Shown here one piece after another: positions 33,835 through 44,566 of a DNA stretch of 64,000 nucleotides (position 1 is the stretch's first letter; each line of letters begins with the position of its first letter). Source of the DNA: Flavobacteriales bacterium. Its GTDB lineage: Bacteria > Bacteroidota > Bacteroidia > Flavobacteriales_F > PHOS-HE28. The stretch lies in NCBI GenBank assembly GCA_016788205.1, contig JAEUTA010000022.1:1-64000 (forward strand). Direction: 5' to 3'. Below the pieces are notes generated by a model, which was not told the DNA's origin, did no database searches, and was given only the letters and a program-made list of their open reading frames with translations. The position numbers and the translations under genes are program-made.

Positions 33835-36800
33835 TTACGGCTGGATCACCAGGCGCTGGGTGTAGGTCTTGTCACCAGCGGTGATGTTGACCAGGTACAC
33901 ACCACCGGCGAGGTCACCGTTGAGGGCGAGCGGGGTGTTCACGAAGCCGTCCTGTACAGCGATGGTACGGGCCATCGCGCGCTTGCCGGTCATGTCGTAC
34001 AGATCGACACTCACCGTGTTCACGCCGTCAGCCACTTTGGACAGGCTCAGGAAGAGCTGGTCGCCGCGGTTCGGGTTGGGGTACATGGTGAAGTCACCAT
34101 TGCCTTCAGCAGCGAAGTTGCTGCCACCGCCTTGGGCAGGACCCGGGCAGTAGGTGGAGGTGGTGATGTTCACGTTGCACACCTTGCCCCAGATCGCGAT
34201 GGTCTCGGGCGAAGCACAGGTAGGATCAGCGTTGGCCACGCACCAGGTGGCGCCGCCATCCTTGCTCACGCGCACATCCACTTGGTACTGGGTGTTGCAA
34301 CGGAGCTTATCTCCGGTCAACCAGTTCAGGTAGATGGTCGGGCTGGTCTGTACGGGGCGTACGATGCAGCTTCCGGCATTGGGGTATTCGCCCGGGATGC
34401 GGAAACGGAACTGGTATCGCACGTTGCTGCTGGCCACCGTTGGGGTGAACTGCGGTGCAGCGGCCACCAGTTTGTTGGCGTTGCTGTTGCTGCCGCCGAA
34501 CACCTTGTTCACGCCGCAGCTGAAGTCGGCATCAGCCGAGTTATCCTGCAACTTGGTAAGCGGGCAGGCTGCACGAGCAGCGTCGATCTTGAAGAGGCAT
34601 GCGGGACCGAACGGCTGGTTCACACCGGCCACACGACCACGGATACGTACGTTCAATAGCGTGCTGGCCGGGATGTGCGGGGTGGAGATGGAGTTGACCC
34701 AGCTGTTGATGCGGAAGTGGCAGGCACGGGTCGCACCTGTGCCGGTACCATCGCTCGTGGCATGGCTGCGGAAGCGACGGAAGCTGTAGCTGCCGTTCGG
34801 GTCGAAGAACCAGAACTCATACCCGCTGGTCGCGTTGGTCACGTTGTACTGGGCGCTCACCGCGCTGTTCTCCGTGGCCACGATGAAACGGTCGTTCACC
34901 CAATCCAGCTTATCGCAGCTGGAGAAGATCGGACGGTCGTTGCCCAGTGGCACACAGAAGGCGCCGTTGTCGTAGGTGTTGGCGATCGCGCTCACATCGG
35001 GCGGGCCACCAGCGAGGTTGATGAAGTTGCCGAAGTTGTCGATGATACGACGGCCGTTGGCGCCGCTCTCACGCAACTGGTAACCACCGGTAACACCGGC
35101 GTCAACGAAGCCATCACCGCCCTGGTCATACACACGCAGACGGTAGCAACCGCTAGCGAGGCAGCAGGATTCGGTGATCGGGGTACCTACGCCGTCAGGA
35201 TAGGCCACATCGAGGTAACCACCGCTGCAGATCACCAGGTTGGTGTTCTGGTCGAGGATCTCCCAACCGGCATCGCCGCTGTTCGCCGCATCTGGGCGCA
35301 GTTCCAGTACCACGTTGTTGGTGCAGGCCACCGGTACGCAGGTGCAGCTGTTGCTGATCGTGCCCAAGCTGAAGCCAGGACCAGGATTCGCGTCGCAGCT
35401 ACCGCCTTGAACACCGGGGAAGCTTGGACAGTTGTCCAGGCAATCGATCACGGCGTCACCGTCGGTATCGGTGTTGTTGTAGGTCACCGTTACCGTTGCG
35501 CTCACGCTACCAACGCAGGGTGCGGTGGCGTTCACGGTGTAGGTGTACACCCCAGCAGCGTCCGTACCGGGCACGAAGGTGCCGCTGTGCGGGTTGTTGC
35601 TCGGATCGGTCCAGCTACCGCCACCATCCGGGCTTCCGCCCAAGGAAGCGATCAGGTTCACGCTGGCTGCATTGATGCAGATGTTGAGCGTTCCGTTGGT
35701 GCCAGCGTTGGGCTGTGCTTGCTCGCTTACCACCACTTGTGCGGTAGCGGGCACGGTGCAGGGAGCCGTAGCGTTCACCGTGTACGTGTAGGTGCCACCG
35801 CCAGCGAGGGTCGGGCTCCAGTTACCGCCACCGTCAGGTGTTCCGCCGAGTGCGGCGAAGAGCTGCGGAGCGGTCACCGTGCTACCCGCACAGATGGTGA
35901 GGGTGCCGTTGGTGCCGGCGACAGGCTGGGCCTGGATGGATACGGTCGCGGAGCCGGTCATGGAACCGGTGCAGGCGCCGAAGGTCGCATTGGTCGCTAC
36001 TACGGTGTAGGTACCAGCAGCCGTCTGCAGACCGAAGTCCAGCGCGCTACCCGTACCGGCCAGCGTGTTCAACGGCGTTGCGCCGAAGAACAGTTGGTAG
36101 TTCGTGCACAGTGCGGAACCGCTCAGGCCCACGGATACTCCCGTGCCTCCTGCGCAGTAAGCACCGCCGCCCGTAACGTTGAAGGCTGCCACCGTGCAGG
36201 TCGGAGCGACCACGTTCAATTGAACATCGCCCACGTTGGTGTCATAGGCCGAAGCAAGGATGTAATAGGTCGTTCCACAGTTCAGCGTGGTCGTTACCAC
36301 CGCCTGAAGGTTCAAGGTGGTGCAACCGTCATCGTCGCACGCCACTTGGGTGAAAGGTCCCGCGCATCCCGCGGTGGACGTGTAGATGCCGAGGATATTG
36401 TCGGTCACCGTGCTTCCAGCCGCCGCGCTCTGGCAGGACGAGATCGTGTAGGAACCGGTCACCGGTGGGGAGAACGTGAACCATACGCCCTTGTGGGAGT
36501 TGGTCTGGCACGTCGTCACCGGGTCGCCCGCATCCGTAGCGCTGGTAAGCGTTACGGCCGCCGTGGTGTAAGGGAATGGGCCAGCGATCGGGATCGCGAT
36601 GGCACCGCTGCATACGTCACTGGCAGGGGGAGGAGCTGTGGTGGTGAACGTTGCGCCGGAGGACCAGGCACCGAAGCCGTTACCGCCACCGGTGCAGTCC
36701 TGGCGGACGAACACTTGGTAACCCGTGCTCGGCGTCAACGGTGGGTTCAGTACGTAGCCAGAGGTGACGCCAGTAATGATGGTGCCAGTGCCAGCTGTGT

Positions 36801-39381
36801 GCGGGTTGGGGCCGTAGTCCAGTTCAAAGCTGCCCGTGCAACCCGTGCAGGTCCAAGAGATGGCAGCGGACGTGCTCGTTACGCTACCCGCAGCAACAGC
36901 TGTTGGCGTGGGGCAGGCGACAGGTGGGTCGATGTTCAAGCTGTACGTACCGATACACGCTGGAGATGTCCAGTTGTCCACGACCAGGTAGTAGGTCACG
37001 CCGCTGCTCAGGTTCGGAGCAAGCGTACGGGTAAGGCCCGTTGTGTTCTGCGCGTTCGCAACGCAGGTGCTGCCTCCGGTGAACGGACAACCTTGGTACA
37101 ACATGATACCTGCGTCATCATCCGTACCAGTGGTCAGCAGGATGTTGTGTACGCCGGAAACGGTCGGCGTGAAGATGTACGTACGATCCTCCGCCGAGTA
37201 ATAGTTCGTGCTACCGCAAACGGAGGCCACGTTGGCCGATGTCACGTTGTTGCCGGATCCGCAAGTGGTCTGTGCTGTTGTAGCGTAAGGCAGGCTAGGT
37301 ATCGAAACAACGCCGGTTCCCAAACCGCCGGGGCAAACAGGGGGAGGCGCGAGCGTAGTGAACGTCGCACCGGATGACCATGAGCTGAAACCGTTCACTC
37401 CGCAGTTCTGACGGATGAAGACCTGGTAGCCCGTGCTTGGGGTCAATGGAGGGTTCAGCACATAAGCCGAGGTTACGCCCGTGATGATCGTACCTGTACC
37501 AGCGGTGTGCGGGTTCGCTCCATAGTCGAGTTCGAATGTTCCGGTGCAGCCCGTGCAGGTCCACGAAATAGAGGCCGTGGTGGCGGTTACGCTGCCGGCA
37601 GCAACAGCTGTTGGTACCGGGCATGCCGCAGGTGGGTCGATGTTCAGTGCATAGGTGGCCATGCAGGCAGGTGCCGGGAAGTTGTCCACCACCAAATAGT
37701 AGGTCACACCATTCGTCAAGGAGGGTGTCAGGGTGCGCGTTAGACCGCTTGTGCTCTGGGCATTGCCTATGCAGGTGCTGCCTGGAGTGAAGGGGCATCC
37801 TTGGTAAAGCATGATGCCTGCGTCGTAATCCGCTGCCGTGGTCAAGAGGATGTTGTGCACACCGGTAACCGTTGGTGTGAAGATGTAGGTCTTGTCTTCA
37901 GCACCGTAGTAGCTGGTGCTACCACAGACCGAAGCCACGTTCGTGCTGGTCACATTGTTCCCTGCACCGCATGTTGTTTGGCCGGTGATGGCATAAGGCA
38001 GACTTCCAACGGTGATAGCGCTACCGAGTCCACTTGGGCATGTAGGGGTGTTGAAGTAGGTGGTTGAAGCGTTCGTGCTGTAACCGTTGCCTGCACCGGT
38101 GCAGTTCTGACGTACATAAACGGAATACGTGGTATTAGCCACAAGTCCGGTGATGGTTTGGGGAGAGGATCCAAGCACTACGCTCCCACAAGCTCCGGCC
38201 GTATTGGCGGTTCCTGCAACGCAGCCTGAGGTGCCCCATTCAACCACGCCCAAGGCAGCACCCGTCCAGCTAACGCTGGCGGTGGTAGCGGTGAGCTGGG
38301 TTACGGAAGTTATGGATGGCGCTGAACACAAGGGGGGGGCAGGTGCTGTCCAAGTGTAGGTCAACCCGTTCGTTGGCGCCTGAGCAGGTGCTCCTGTGCC
38401 GATGCGGCAGGTGCTATTATTGGCCGTACCGACGACCGAAGTTGCCCAGTCGCATGTACAGGTGCCATTCACCAAGCGGTTGTTCACGTTCGTGGCGAAG
38501 GTGTTATTCGGTCCTCGAAGACCTACTTCACCCGTGATCGCCGTTGCGCCACCTACAGTTGCACCATAGACGATTTGAATATTGTTGGTGGTCTCTGCCA
38601 GTCGAATCTGGAAATCATCGGTTACGAGTGCAGGGGTAGTACCTCCAGTTCCAAACGGCTTGAAGTTCGAGAACTGGATCACGAACACCCTGTTCGGAGC
38701 ACTTGTTGCAGGATCAACGCCGTACCGGATCTCGCCGCTGAGGCAACCCAAAGCTGCTGTAGCATTGGTCGCTGTAGCATTCGCTGAGATTGTGATCGTT
38801 GCTGTAGGGGGTGTACCGGAAATTCCGGTGATCGTCGTCGCAGCAGGAATACCTGTACCGACTATTTCTTCACCGATCGCTACACCGTTCAGGCCGGTCA
38901 CTCCAGTAATGGTGTTGCTGCCAGTTGTGATGCTTCCGACAAAAGCATAACCACCCTGCACATCACGACCATACCCAGAAATGGCGCCAGCGTAACCCGT
39001 ACTGCCGCTCAAAGGCGTATATAAACCAGTGCCCGGCGCCGTAGCTCCGAAGGTGATGAATCCGTTGGCGCTGATGTTCATCCCAGTGTACCCGATCCCA
39101 TTGTAAGTGAAGGTGAATGGAATGGTACCGGTCGGCAGGTTGAAGATCACGTCATCCAACATGGAGGCTGCCGTGAACGGTGATGCCGAGACCGCAGTCT
39201 GTGCGAAAGCTGTTCCTCCGGTTAATGGAGTGAACGTACCAGCAGCTTGGCTGAAGGTATAGGTCGTCGCCACCTGCGCAGTGGTCGATCCGCAAATGCT
39301 GAGCACAAGGCCCAACACACCTGCTTTGCACCAGAGCGACGTTCGCCGCCAAAGTGCCGTCGAAGAGTTTCGACTATTCAT
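33835..39381 (-). CDS. Giant T9SS-secreted adhesin-like protein (1848 aa)
   Basis: The gene encodes a signal peptide (about residues 1-36: WCKAGVLGLVLSICGSTTAQ), an N-terminal beta region (about 37-350) and a short fibronectin III-like segment. Two adjacent copies of a ~235-aa unit follow (about residues 448-682 and 683-918). Each has CPxGLG, SLPYA, YIFTPTVxGVHNILLTT, DAGIMLYQGCPF and an fn3 half ending SSGATFTT. A PPC-like domain and several immunoglobulin-like repeats with TNGTLTICAGS-type blocks come next. From about residue 1350 to 1745 lies a module shared with the 702-aa protein at 51993. The tail (FTMYPNPNRGDQLFLSLSKV to the end) is a T9SS type A sorting domain. It is monocistronic; the composition (Thr, Gly, Ala, Cys) is typical of cell-surface proteins. 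Confidence 0.9.
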   Translation of the reverse strand: MNSRNSSTALWRRTSLWCKAGVLGLVLSICGSTTAQVATTYTFSQAAGTFTPLTGGTAFAQTAVSASPFTAASMLDDVIFNLPTGTIPFTFTYNGIGYTGMNISANGFITFGATAPGTGLYTPLSGSTGYAGAISGYGRDVQGGYAFVGSITTGSNTITGVTGLNGVAIGEEIVGTGIPAATTITGISGTPPTATITISANATATNATAALGCLSGEIRYGVDPATSAPNRVFVIQFSNFKPFGTGGTTPALVTDDFQIRLAETTNNIQIVYGATVGGATAITGEVGLRGPNNTFATNVNNRLVNGTCTCDWATSVVGTANNSTCRIGTGAPAQAPTNGLTYTWTAPAPPLCSAPSITSVTQLTATTASVSWTGAALGVVEWGTSGCVAGTANTAGACGSVVLGSSPQTITGLVANTTYSVYVRQNCTGAGNGYSTNASTTYFNTPTCPSGLGSAITVGSLPYAITGQTTCGAGNNVTSTNVASVCGSTSYYGAEDKTYIFTPTVTGVHNILLTTAADYDAGIMLYQGCPFTPGSTCIGNAQSTSGLTRTLTPSLTNGVTYYLVVDNFPAPACMATYALNIDPPAACPVPTAVAAGSVTATTASISWTCTGCTGTFELDYGANPHTAGTGTIITGVTSAYVLNPPLTPSTGYQVFIRQNCGVNGFSSWSSGATFTTLAPPPVCPGGLGTGVVSIPSLPYATTAQTTCGSGNNVTSANVASVCGSTNYYSAEDRTYIFTPTVSGVHNILLTTGTDDDAGIMLYQGCPFTGGSTCVANAQNTTGLTRTLAPNLSSGVTYYLVVDNWTSPACIGTYSLNIDPPVACPTPTAVAAGSVTSTSAAISWTCTGCTGSFELDYGPNPHTAGTGTIITGVTSGYVLNPPLTPSTGYQVFVRQDCTGGGNGFGAWSSGATFTTTAPPPASDVCSGAIAIPIAGPFPYTTAAVTLTSATDAGDPVTTCQTNSHKGVWFTFSPPVTGSYTISSCQSAAAGSTVTDNILGIYTSTAGCAGPFTQVACDDDGCTTLNLQAVVTTTLNCGTTYYILASAYDTNVGDVQLNVVAPTCTVAAFNVTGGGAYCAGGTGVSVGLSGSALCTNYQLFFGATPLNTLAGTGSALDFGLQTAAGTYTVVATNATFGACTGSMTGSATVSIQAQPVAGTNGTLTICAGSTVTAPQLFAALGGTPDGGGNWSPTLAGGGTYTYTVNATAPCTVPATAQVVVSEQAQPNAGTNGTLNICINAASVNLIASLGGSPDGGGSWTDPSNNPHSGTFVPGTDAAGVYTYTVNATAPCVGSVSATVTVTYNNTDTDGDAVIDCLDNCPSFPGVQGGSCDANPGPGFSLGTISNSCTCVPVACTNNVVLELRPDAANSGDAGWEILDQNTNLVICSGGYLDVAYPDGVGTPITESCCLASGCYRLRVYDQGGDGFVDAGVTGGYQLRESGANGRRIIDNFGNFINLAGGPPDVSAIANTYDNGAFCVPLGNDRPIFSSCDKLDWVNDRFIVATENSAVSAQYNVTNATSGYEFWFFDPNGSYSFRRFRSHATSDGTGTGATRACHFRINSWVNSISTPHIPASTLLNVRIRGRVAGVNQPFGPACLFKIDAARAACPLTKLQDNSADADFSCGVNKVFGGSNSNANKLVAAAPQFTPTVASSNVRYQFRFRIPGEYPNAGSCIVRPVQTSPTIYLNWLTGDKLRCNTQYQVDVRVSKDGGATWCVANADPTCASPETIAIWGKVCNVNITTSTYCPGPAQGGGSNFAAEGNGDFTMYPNPNRGDQLFLSLSKVADGVNTVSVDLYDMTGKRAMARTIAVQDGFVNTPLALNGDLAGGVYLVNITAGDKTYTQRLVIQP
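36625..38040 (-). repeat. Tandem ~705-nt intragenic duplication in the giant adhesin gene
   Basis: The unit at 37336-38040 and the unit at 36625-37335 encode nearly the same 235 residues (for example YYLVVDN, ALNIDPP or SLNIDPP, PTAVAAGSVT and YVLNPPLTPSTGYQVF in both). The boundaries are set at the conserved CPxGLG start of each copy. Confidence 0.8.
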
Positions 39382-39808
39382 GTTCTAGGTTTTGGTTTTG
39401 ATCTGAAAAGGCTGATACCGGCGTTCGTGTCGGCGATACGGGAGTAAGGCCAGCGGCCTGCGATACACAAAGCTCCTCGGTGCCGGGGCACGCAGGAGCG
39501 CAAGGAGAACTAAGGGACTATAGGGGCTTCGTCGGGTGAAGAAGAGGTGTTGGTCGAGGGCAAAAGGGGATTCGGAACATTCAAATGTAGACGGATGATC
39601 GATCCATGCAAGTTCTTATGGCCAGAAAATGACGCAACTGTTAATAAACGACCCCTTGTTCGGAAACCGTGATCCAGCGCGGGATCCAAGAGGACGCACA
39701 GTAGGGTGGAGGGTTGCCGGTTCCAGCTTGGAACGTTGAATGGCGAGCATGCGAACTGCCGTAGAACAAGCGCAATCTTCGAATGGTTCACCACGGCCCG
39801 AACGACGA
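39382..39808. other. Long leader and upstream region of the giant adhesin gene
   Basis: This region has no coding ORF. It contains the predicted adhesin promoter (39582-39612) and therefore a leader of roughly 195 nt before ATG 39381, unusually long for this window. A small palindromic stretch, GGCCAGCGGCC, lies in the leader near 39447. Nothing else was recognised. Confidence 0.5.
39582..39612 (-). promoter_or_regulatory. Adhesin promoter: TTG, 19-nt spacer, TACATTTG
   Basis: On the minus strand TACATTTG (39589-39582) is a perfect -7 element, and TTG lies 19 nt upstream (39611-39609), the spacing expected for the Bacteroidota -33 element. It is the best complete promoter seen in the window. 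Confidence 0.6.
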
Positions 39809-39830
39809 AAGGCGCCCTTGCGGACGCCTT
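39809..39830 (-). terminator. Terminator hairpin after atpDC
   Basis: On the minus strand AAGGCGTCC, a GCAA tetraloop and GGGCGCCTT form a short stem with one G-U pair, followed by TCGTCGTT. It lies about 60 nt past the atpC stop. Confidence 0.65.
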
Positions 39831-39891
39831 CCTCAACACTCCTCCTCGACTGAGTTTTACTCCGCCAGGAAGCTTGCTGTTGCCTTCGGCC

Positions 39892-40125
39892 TTACTCGGC
39901 CAGTACGATCACGGTGTTGTTACTCACCTCCACCACGCCGCCTTTCACGGCGAAGGTCTCCACGCCGGAGTCCGTCTTCACCTTCACATCGCCGGCCTTC
40001 AGCACGGTGATCAGGGGTGCGTGGTTGTTCAGGAAGCCCATGCTGCCGTCCACACCGGGCACGGTCACGCTTTTGGCTTCGCCCTTGAAGAGCTCCTTGT
40101 CGGGGGTGATGATCTCGACGCGCAT
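39892..40125 (-). CDS. atpC: F1F0 ATP synthase epsilon subunit, short form
   Basis: The 77-aa product contains only the N-terminal beta-sandwich of epsilon (MRVEIITPDKELFKGEAKSV, then GFLNNHAPLITVLKAGDVKV and GGVVEVSNNTVIVLAE). The usual C-terminal two-helix domain, which inhibits ATP hydrolysis in many bacteria, is missing; typical epsilon is about 130-140 aa. The stop follows the beta-sandwich directly and no open frame downstream looks like the missing part, so this is a short form rather than a frameshift. It lies 3 nt after atpD. Confidence 0.92.
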   Translation of the reverse strand: MRVEIITPDKELFKGEAKSVTVPGVDGSMGFLNNHAPLITVLKAGDVKVKTDSGVETFAVKGGVVEVSNNTVIVLAE

Positions 40126-40128
40126 CGC

Positions 40129-41890
<1,762 letters not shown>

Positions 41891-41904
41891 TCCGCATTCA
41901 ACCC

Positions 41905-41912
41905 GACCTTCG
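41905..41912 (+). promoter_or_regulatory. Promoter -7-like element GACCTTCG (ribF)
   Basis: GACCTTCG ends 8 nt before ATG 41921 and differs from the window motif only in its first base. It begins 15 nt past the MITE-like element. Confidence 0.35.
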
Positions 41913-41920
41913 CACCCGCC

Positions 41921-42856
41921 ATGCAGGTCCACACCGACATCGCCGCCTTCAAGAACGTTCGTCGTCCCGTGCTCACCACCGGAACGTTCGACGGGGTTCA
42001 CCGCGGCCACCGCAAGATCCTGGAACGGCTCACGGCTCTGGCGCGCAAGGAGGGCGGCGAGAGCGTGCTTTTCACCTTCCACCCGCACCCGCGCATGGTG
42101 TTGTTCCCCAGCGACAACGACCTGAAGCTGCTGAATACGCAACAGGAGAAGGTGGCGCAGTTGGAGGCGGCCGGTTTGGATCATCTGCTCGTGGTGCCCT
42201 TCAGCCGGGAATTCTCACGCATGCATGCTGCGGAGTATGTGCGCGATGTGTTGGTGGGCGGCATCGGGGTACATGCCATAGTGCTCGGCTACGATCACCG
42301 GTTCGGCCGCAACCGCGAAGGTGACTTACGTGTGCTTCATCAATACGGCGAGGCCTACGACTTCAGCGTGGAAGAGATCCCGGCGCAGGAAGTGGACCAT
42401 GTGAAGGTGAGCAGCACCAAGATCCGGCAGGCGTTGTTGGACGGCGACATCGATACAGCCAACGAGCAGCTCGGCTATTCCTATTCGTTGTCCGGCGTAG
42501 TGGTGAAGGGCGACCAACTCGGCCGCACGCTGGGCTATCCCACAGCCAACATCGGTGGCATCGATCCCTTCAAACTCATCCCCGGCGATGGCGTCTACGT
42601 GGTGCAGGTGGAGCTGCGCGACGGAAAGTTCGGCGGCATGCTCTACATCGGCGAACGACCCACCTTGCAGAACGCGGAGCCGCACCGCAGCGTGGAGGCG
42701 AACATCTTCGGTCTGGATCGCGACCTTTACGGCGAGACGATCACGGTACGTTTTGTGGAGAAGGTCCGTGGCGATGTGCGATTCGATGGACTGGAAGCGT
42801 TGAAGAAGCAGATGCAACAGGACGAGGCCGTCGCGCGTCAACGTCTTGGACGATAG
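41921..42856 (+). CDS. ribF: Bifunctional riboflavin kinase / FAD synthetase
   Basis: The 311-aa product has the normal length. The N-terminal FAD synthetase (nucleotidyl transferase) half has TTGTFDGVHRGHRKIL near residues 20-35, FHPHPRMVL, and the KVSSTKIRQALLDGDI motif. The C-terminal riboflavin kinase half has GRTLGYPTANIGG and PGDGVYVV with RPTLQNAEP. It makes FMN and FAD from riboflavin. The LRR gene starts 3 nt after it and should be co-transcribed. Confidence 0.96.
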   Translation: MQVHTDIAAFKNVRRPVLTTGTFDGVHRGHRKILERLTALARKEGGESVLFTFHPHPRMVLFPSDNDLKLLNTQQEKVAQLEAAGLDHLLVVPFSREFSRMHAAEYVRDVLVGGIGVHAIVLGYDHRFGRNREGDLRVLHQYGEAYDFSVEEIPAQEVDHVKVSSTKIRQALLDGDIDTANEQLGYSYSLSGVVVKGDQLGRTLGYPTANIGGIDPFKLIPGDGVYVVQVELRDGKFGGMLYIGERPTLQNAEPHRSVEANIFGLDRDLYGETITVRFVEKVRGDVRFDGLEALKKQMQQDEAVARQRLGR

Positions 42857-42859
42857 ACC

Positions 42860-43453
42860 ATGAGAACCCTTCTTGCTCTCCTCTTCCTTATGTTCGCTTC
42901 GGCGACGCACGGGCAATTGTTGGATGCACTGGCGCTCGATAGTGTGCGCACCTTCCGCAGCCTGGAGAAAGCACTGGAGAACCCGGACCAGGTCTACCGC
43001 TTGGATCTCTCCGGCCAGAAATTGAAGGAAGTGCCCGAAGGTGTGTTCCAGTTGAAGAACCTGAACGCGCTCGACCTGAGCAACAACAAGCTGAAAGCAC
43101 TGCCAGAGCGCTTGCAGGAGTTCAAGCACATGCAGGAGTTCCGTGCTTCACGCAACAAACTCACCGAAGTGCCCAAGAGCCTCTGTCGGTTCATTCACCT
43201 GAAGCGCCTTGATCTGAGCCGCAACGCGCTCACCGGATTGCCGAAGTGCGTTGGTGCGTTCCACGAACTGGTTTCGCTGGACCTCTGGGACAACGACCTC
43301 GCCGAGTTCCCCGAAGAGATGGCCAACATGCAGGCGCTCCGTTTCATGGACCTGCGTGCCATCCAATTCGAAGTACCGGAGATGGAGCACCTTCAGGAGT
43401 TGCTGCCCTCCACGAAGATCTACTTCAGCCAGCCCTGCAACTGCGGGATGTAG
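42860..43453 (+). CDS. Exported leucine-rich-repeat protein
   Basis: The 197-aa product has a signal peptide MRTLLALLFLMFASATHGQ. From about residue 45 to 175 there are five or six 23-residue leucine-rich repeats of the L-x-L-S-x-N-x-L-x-x-L-P type (LDLSNNKLKALPERL, LDLSRNALTGLPKCV, LDLWDNDLAEFPEEM). The end, FSQPCNCGM, carries two cysteines that may close the last repeat. There is no T9SS tail, so it is periplasmic or secreted by another route. It probably binds a protein or peptide; the partner is unknown. Its linkage to ribF gives no clue. Confidence 0.85.
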   Translation: MRTLLALLFLMFASATHGQLLDALALDSVRTFRSLEKALENPDQVYRLDLSGQKLKEVPEGVFQLKNLNALDLSNNKLKALPERLQEFKHMQEFRASRNKLTEVPKSLCRFIHLKRLDLSRNALTGLPKCVGAFHELVSLDLWDNDLAEFPEEMANMQALRFMDLRAIQFEVPEMEHLQELLPSTKIYFSQPCNCGM

Positions 43454-43456
43454 CTC

Positions 43457-44482
43457 CTAGGGTAGGCGCTGTTCGGGCACGATAGCACCCGGAAGTGGTG
43501 CTGCTGCGTGCTCCACGGTCTTCCATTCCCCGTTCTCCGCGAGGTAGCGTTCGTGCGGTTCTCCCTCGCCCTGTTCGTAGCCAAGCACGTGGAGCGTTCC
43601 ATTCACCACGCTCAGCGATCCGATGGCCATGCGTCCGGGATACGGGTCATGTGCCACGAGCGACGTGCCGTTCCATTCGTAGAGTTCGGCGGAAGACCCT
43701 GTGTTCGGTGGCATACCGGCGATGTACACATGCCCGTTGTATTCCATGACCTGCACACCCGAGAGCATCGGCAGCGTAGCCAGCACCTTGTCGCCCATGG
43801 AGCCCTTCCGCAATAGCCGGAGTTTCTGTGCGGCGTTGGGGCTTGCGGGGCGGCGCACTTCCAGCCGGTCGCCGTTCGCCATTTGGAAGGAGGCGATGAG
43901 GCTCTCGTCACGGTGTTTCATATGGTCGTATGTCGGCTGGATCCAAGCGAGTTCATCGATGGTGAAGCCGTTCGTGGTTGCCCACTCGGCCACTTCGGGG
44001 AGTGCGATGTCGTGTACGTAAGCCAGGTTCATCTCCTGGCTGATGCGTTCGGCGAGTTCGGCATCGCCGCTGGTGATCATCAAATGACCGACAGCGCACG
44101 CATTGCCAAATTCATCAATGAAGACGGGCGAACGTCCGGCTACGCCGTTGTTCATCGGGAAGACACCTCGGTCCGCATAGGTCTCCAGCGCATCGAGCAA
44201 CGCGCTACGGTGCGAACGCGCTAGGTGGCTGATGTTCTCCGGTGCGTTGTCGGCCAGATGTTGTCGCACACGATGCAGGTGTTCTGCGATCCGCTCCGCA
44301 TCCGAGTTGAAACGAACGGCATGCATTCCGTCGAGTGCGGATGGGTCCATCGTTGTCCATTGGTCGTTCACCTCAAGCAGGTGTTGACCGGTGGTCGCCG
44401 GAAGGTCAGCTGCCAGTTGTGCGGTGGAGGTGCCGATGGCGGCGAACGTTGCCGCAAGGAGTTTGGTGCGGAGCATGATCAT
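43457..44482 (-). CDS. Exported protein with the CAVG-IQP domain, short form
   Basis: The product is 341 aa from ATG 44482 (another ATG at 44476), which starts the signal peptide MLRTKLLAATFAAIGTSTAQ. About residues 30-185 form a domain also present in the protein at 45919-47727: DAERIAEHLHRVRQHLA, LLDALETYADRGVFPMN, PVFIDEFGNACAVGHLMI, EMNLAYVHDIALPEVAEWA and DELAWIQPTYDH. The rest (about 190-340) has strand-turn blocks (VQVMEYNGHVYIAGMP, LYEWNGTSLVAHD) like a partial beta-propeller. No T9SS tail is obvious. I know no name for the domain. The gene ends 3 nt from the convergent LRR gene. Confidence 0.8.
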   Translation of the reverse strand: MIMLRTKLLAATFAAIGTSTAQLAADLPATTGQHLLEVNDQWTTMDPSALDGMHAVRFNSDAERIAEHLHRVRQHLADNAPENISHLARSHRSALLDALETYADRGVFPMNNGVAGRSPVFIDEFGNACAVGHLMITSGDAELAERISQEMNLAYVHDIALPEVAEWATTNGFTIDELAWIQPTYDHMKHRDESLIASFQMANGDRLEVRRPASPNAAQKLRLLRKGSMGDKVLATLPMLSGVQVMEYNGHVYIAGMPPNTGSSAELYEWNGTSLVAHDPYPGRMAIGSLSVVNGTLHVLGYEQGEGEPHERYLAENGEWKTVEHAAAPLPGAIVPEQRLP

Positions 44483-44554
44483 GGTAGTTAGAGTACCCAT
44501 ACACATGAATTGCATAAAGGTTCGATCCGCGCCGAACGGAGGCCGGCTTCTTCG

Positions 44555-44562
44555 TTCCTTCG
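44555..44562 (+). promoter_or_regulatory. Promoter -7-like element TTCCTTCG (pnuC-like gene)
   Basis: TTCCTTCG ends 4 nt before ATG 44567, the same placement as at hldD. It lies downstream of the alternative start at 44510 and so argues against that start. Confidence 0.4.
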
Positions 44563-44566
44563 CCCC

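Noticed and set aside
34675..37377. 900-aa plus-strand ORF opposite the giant adhesin gene
   Set aside because: It is a shadow of the repetitive, G+C-rich adhesin gene; its translation is Arg/Gly/Ala/Val-rich, has no signal peptide or motif, and the minus strand has a complete T9SS protein.
36625..38040. CRISPR-like repeat structure in the adhesin gene
   Set aside because: The repeat units are about 705 nt and coding, without short identical repeats and unique spacers.
38753..38950. Phage-tail-like motif (IVGTGIPAATTITGI) in the adhesin N-terminus
   Set aside because: Such a short beta motif is common in Bacteroidota surface proteins; nothing else phage-like is nearby.
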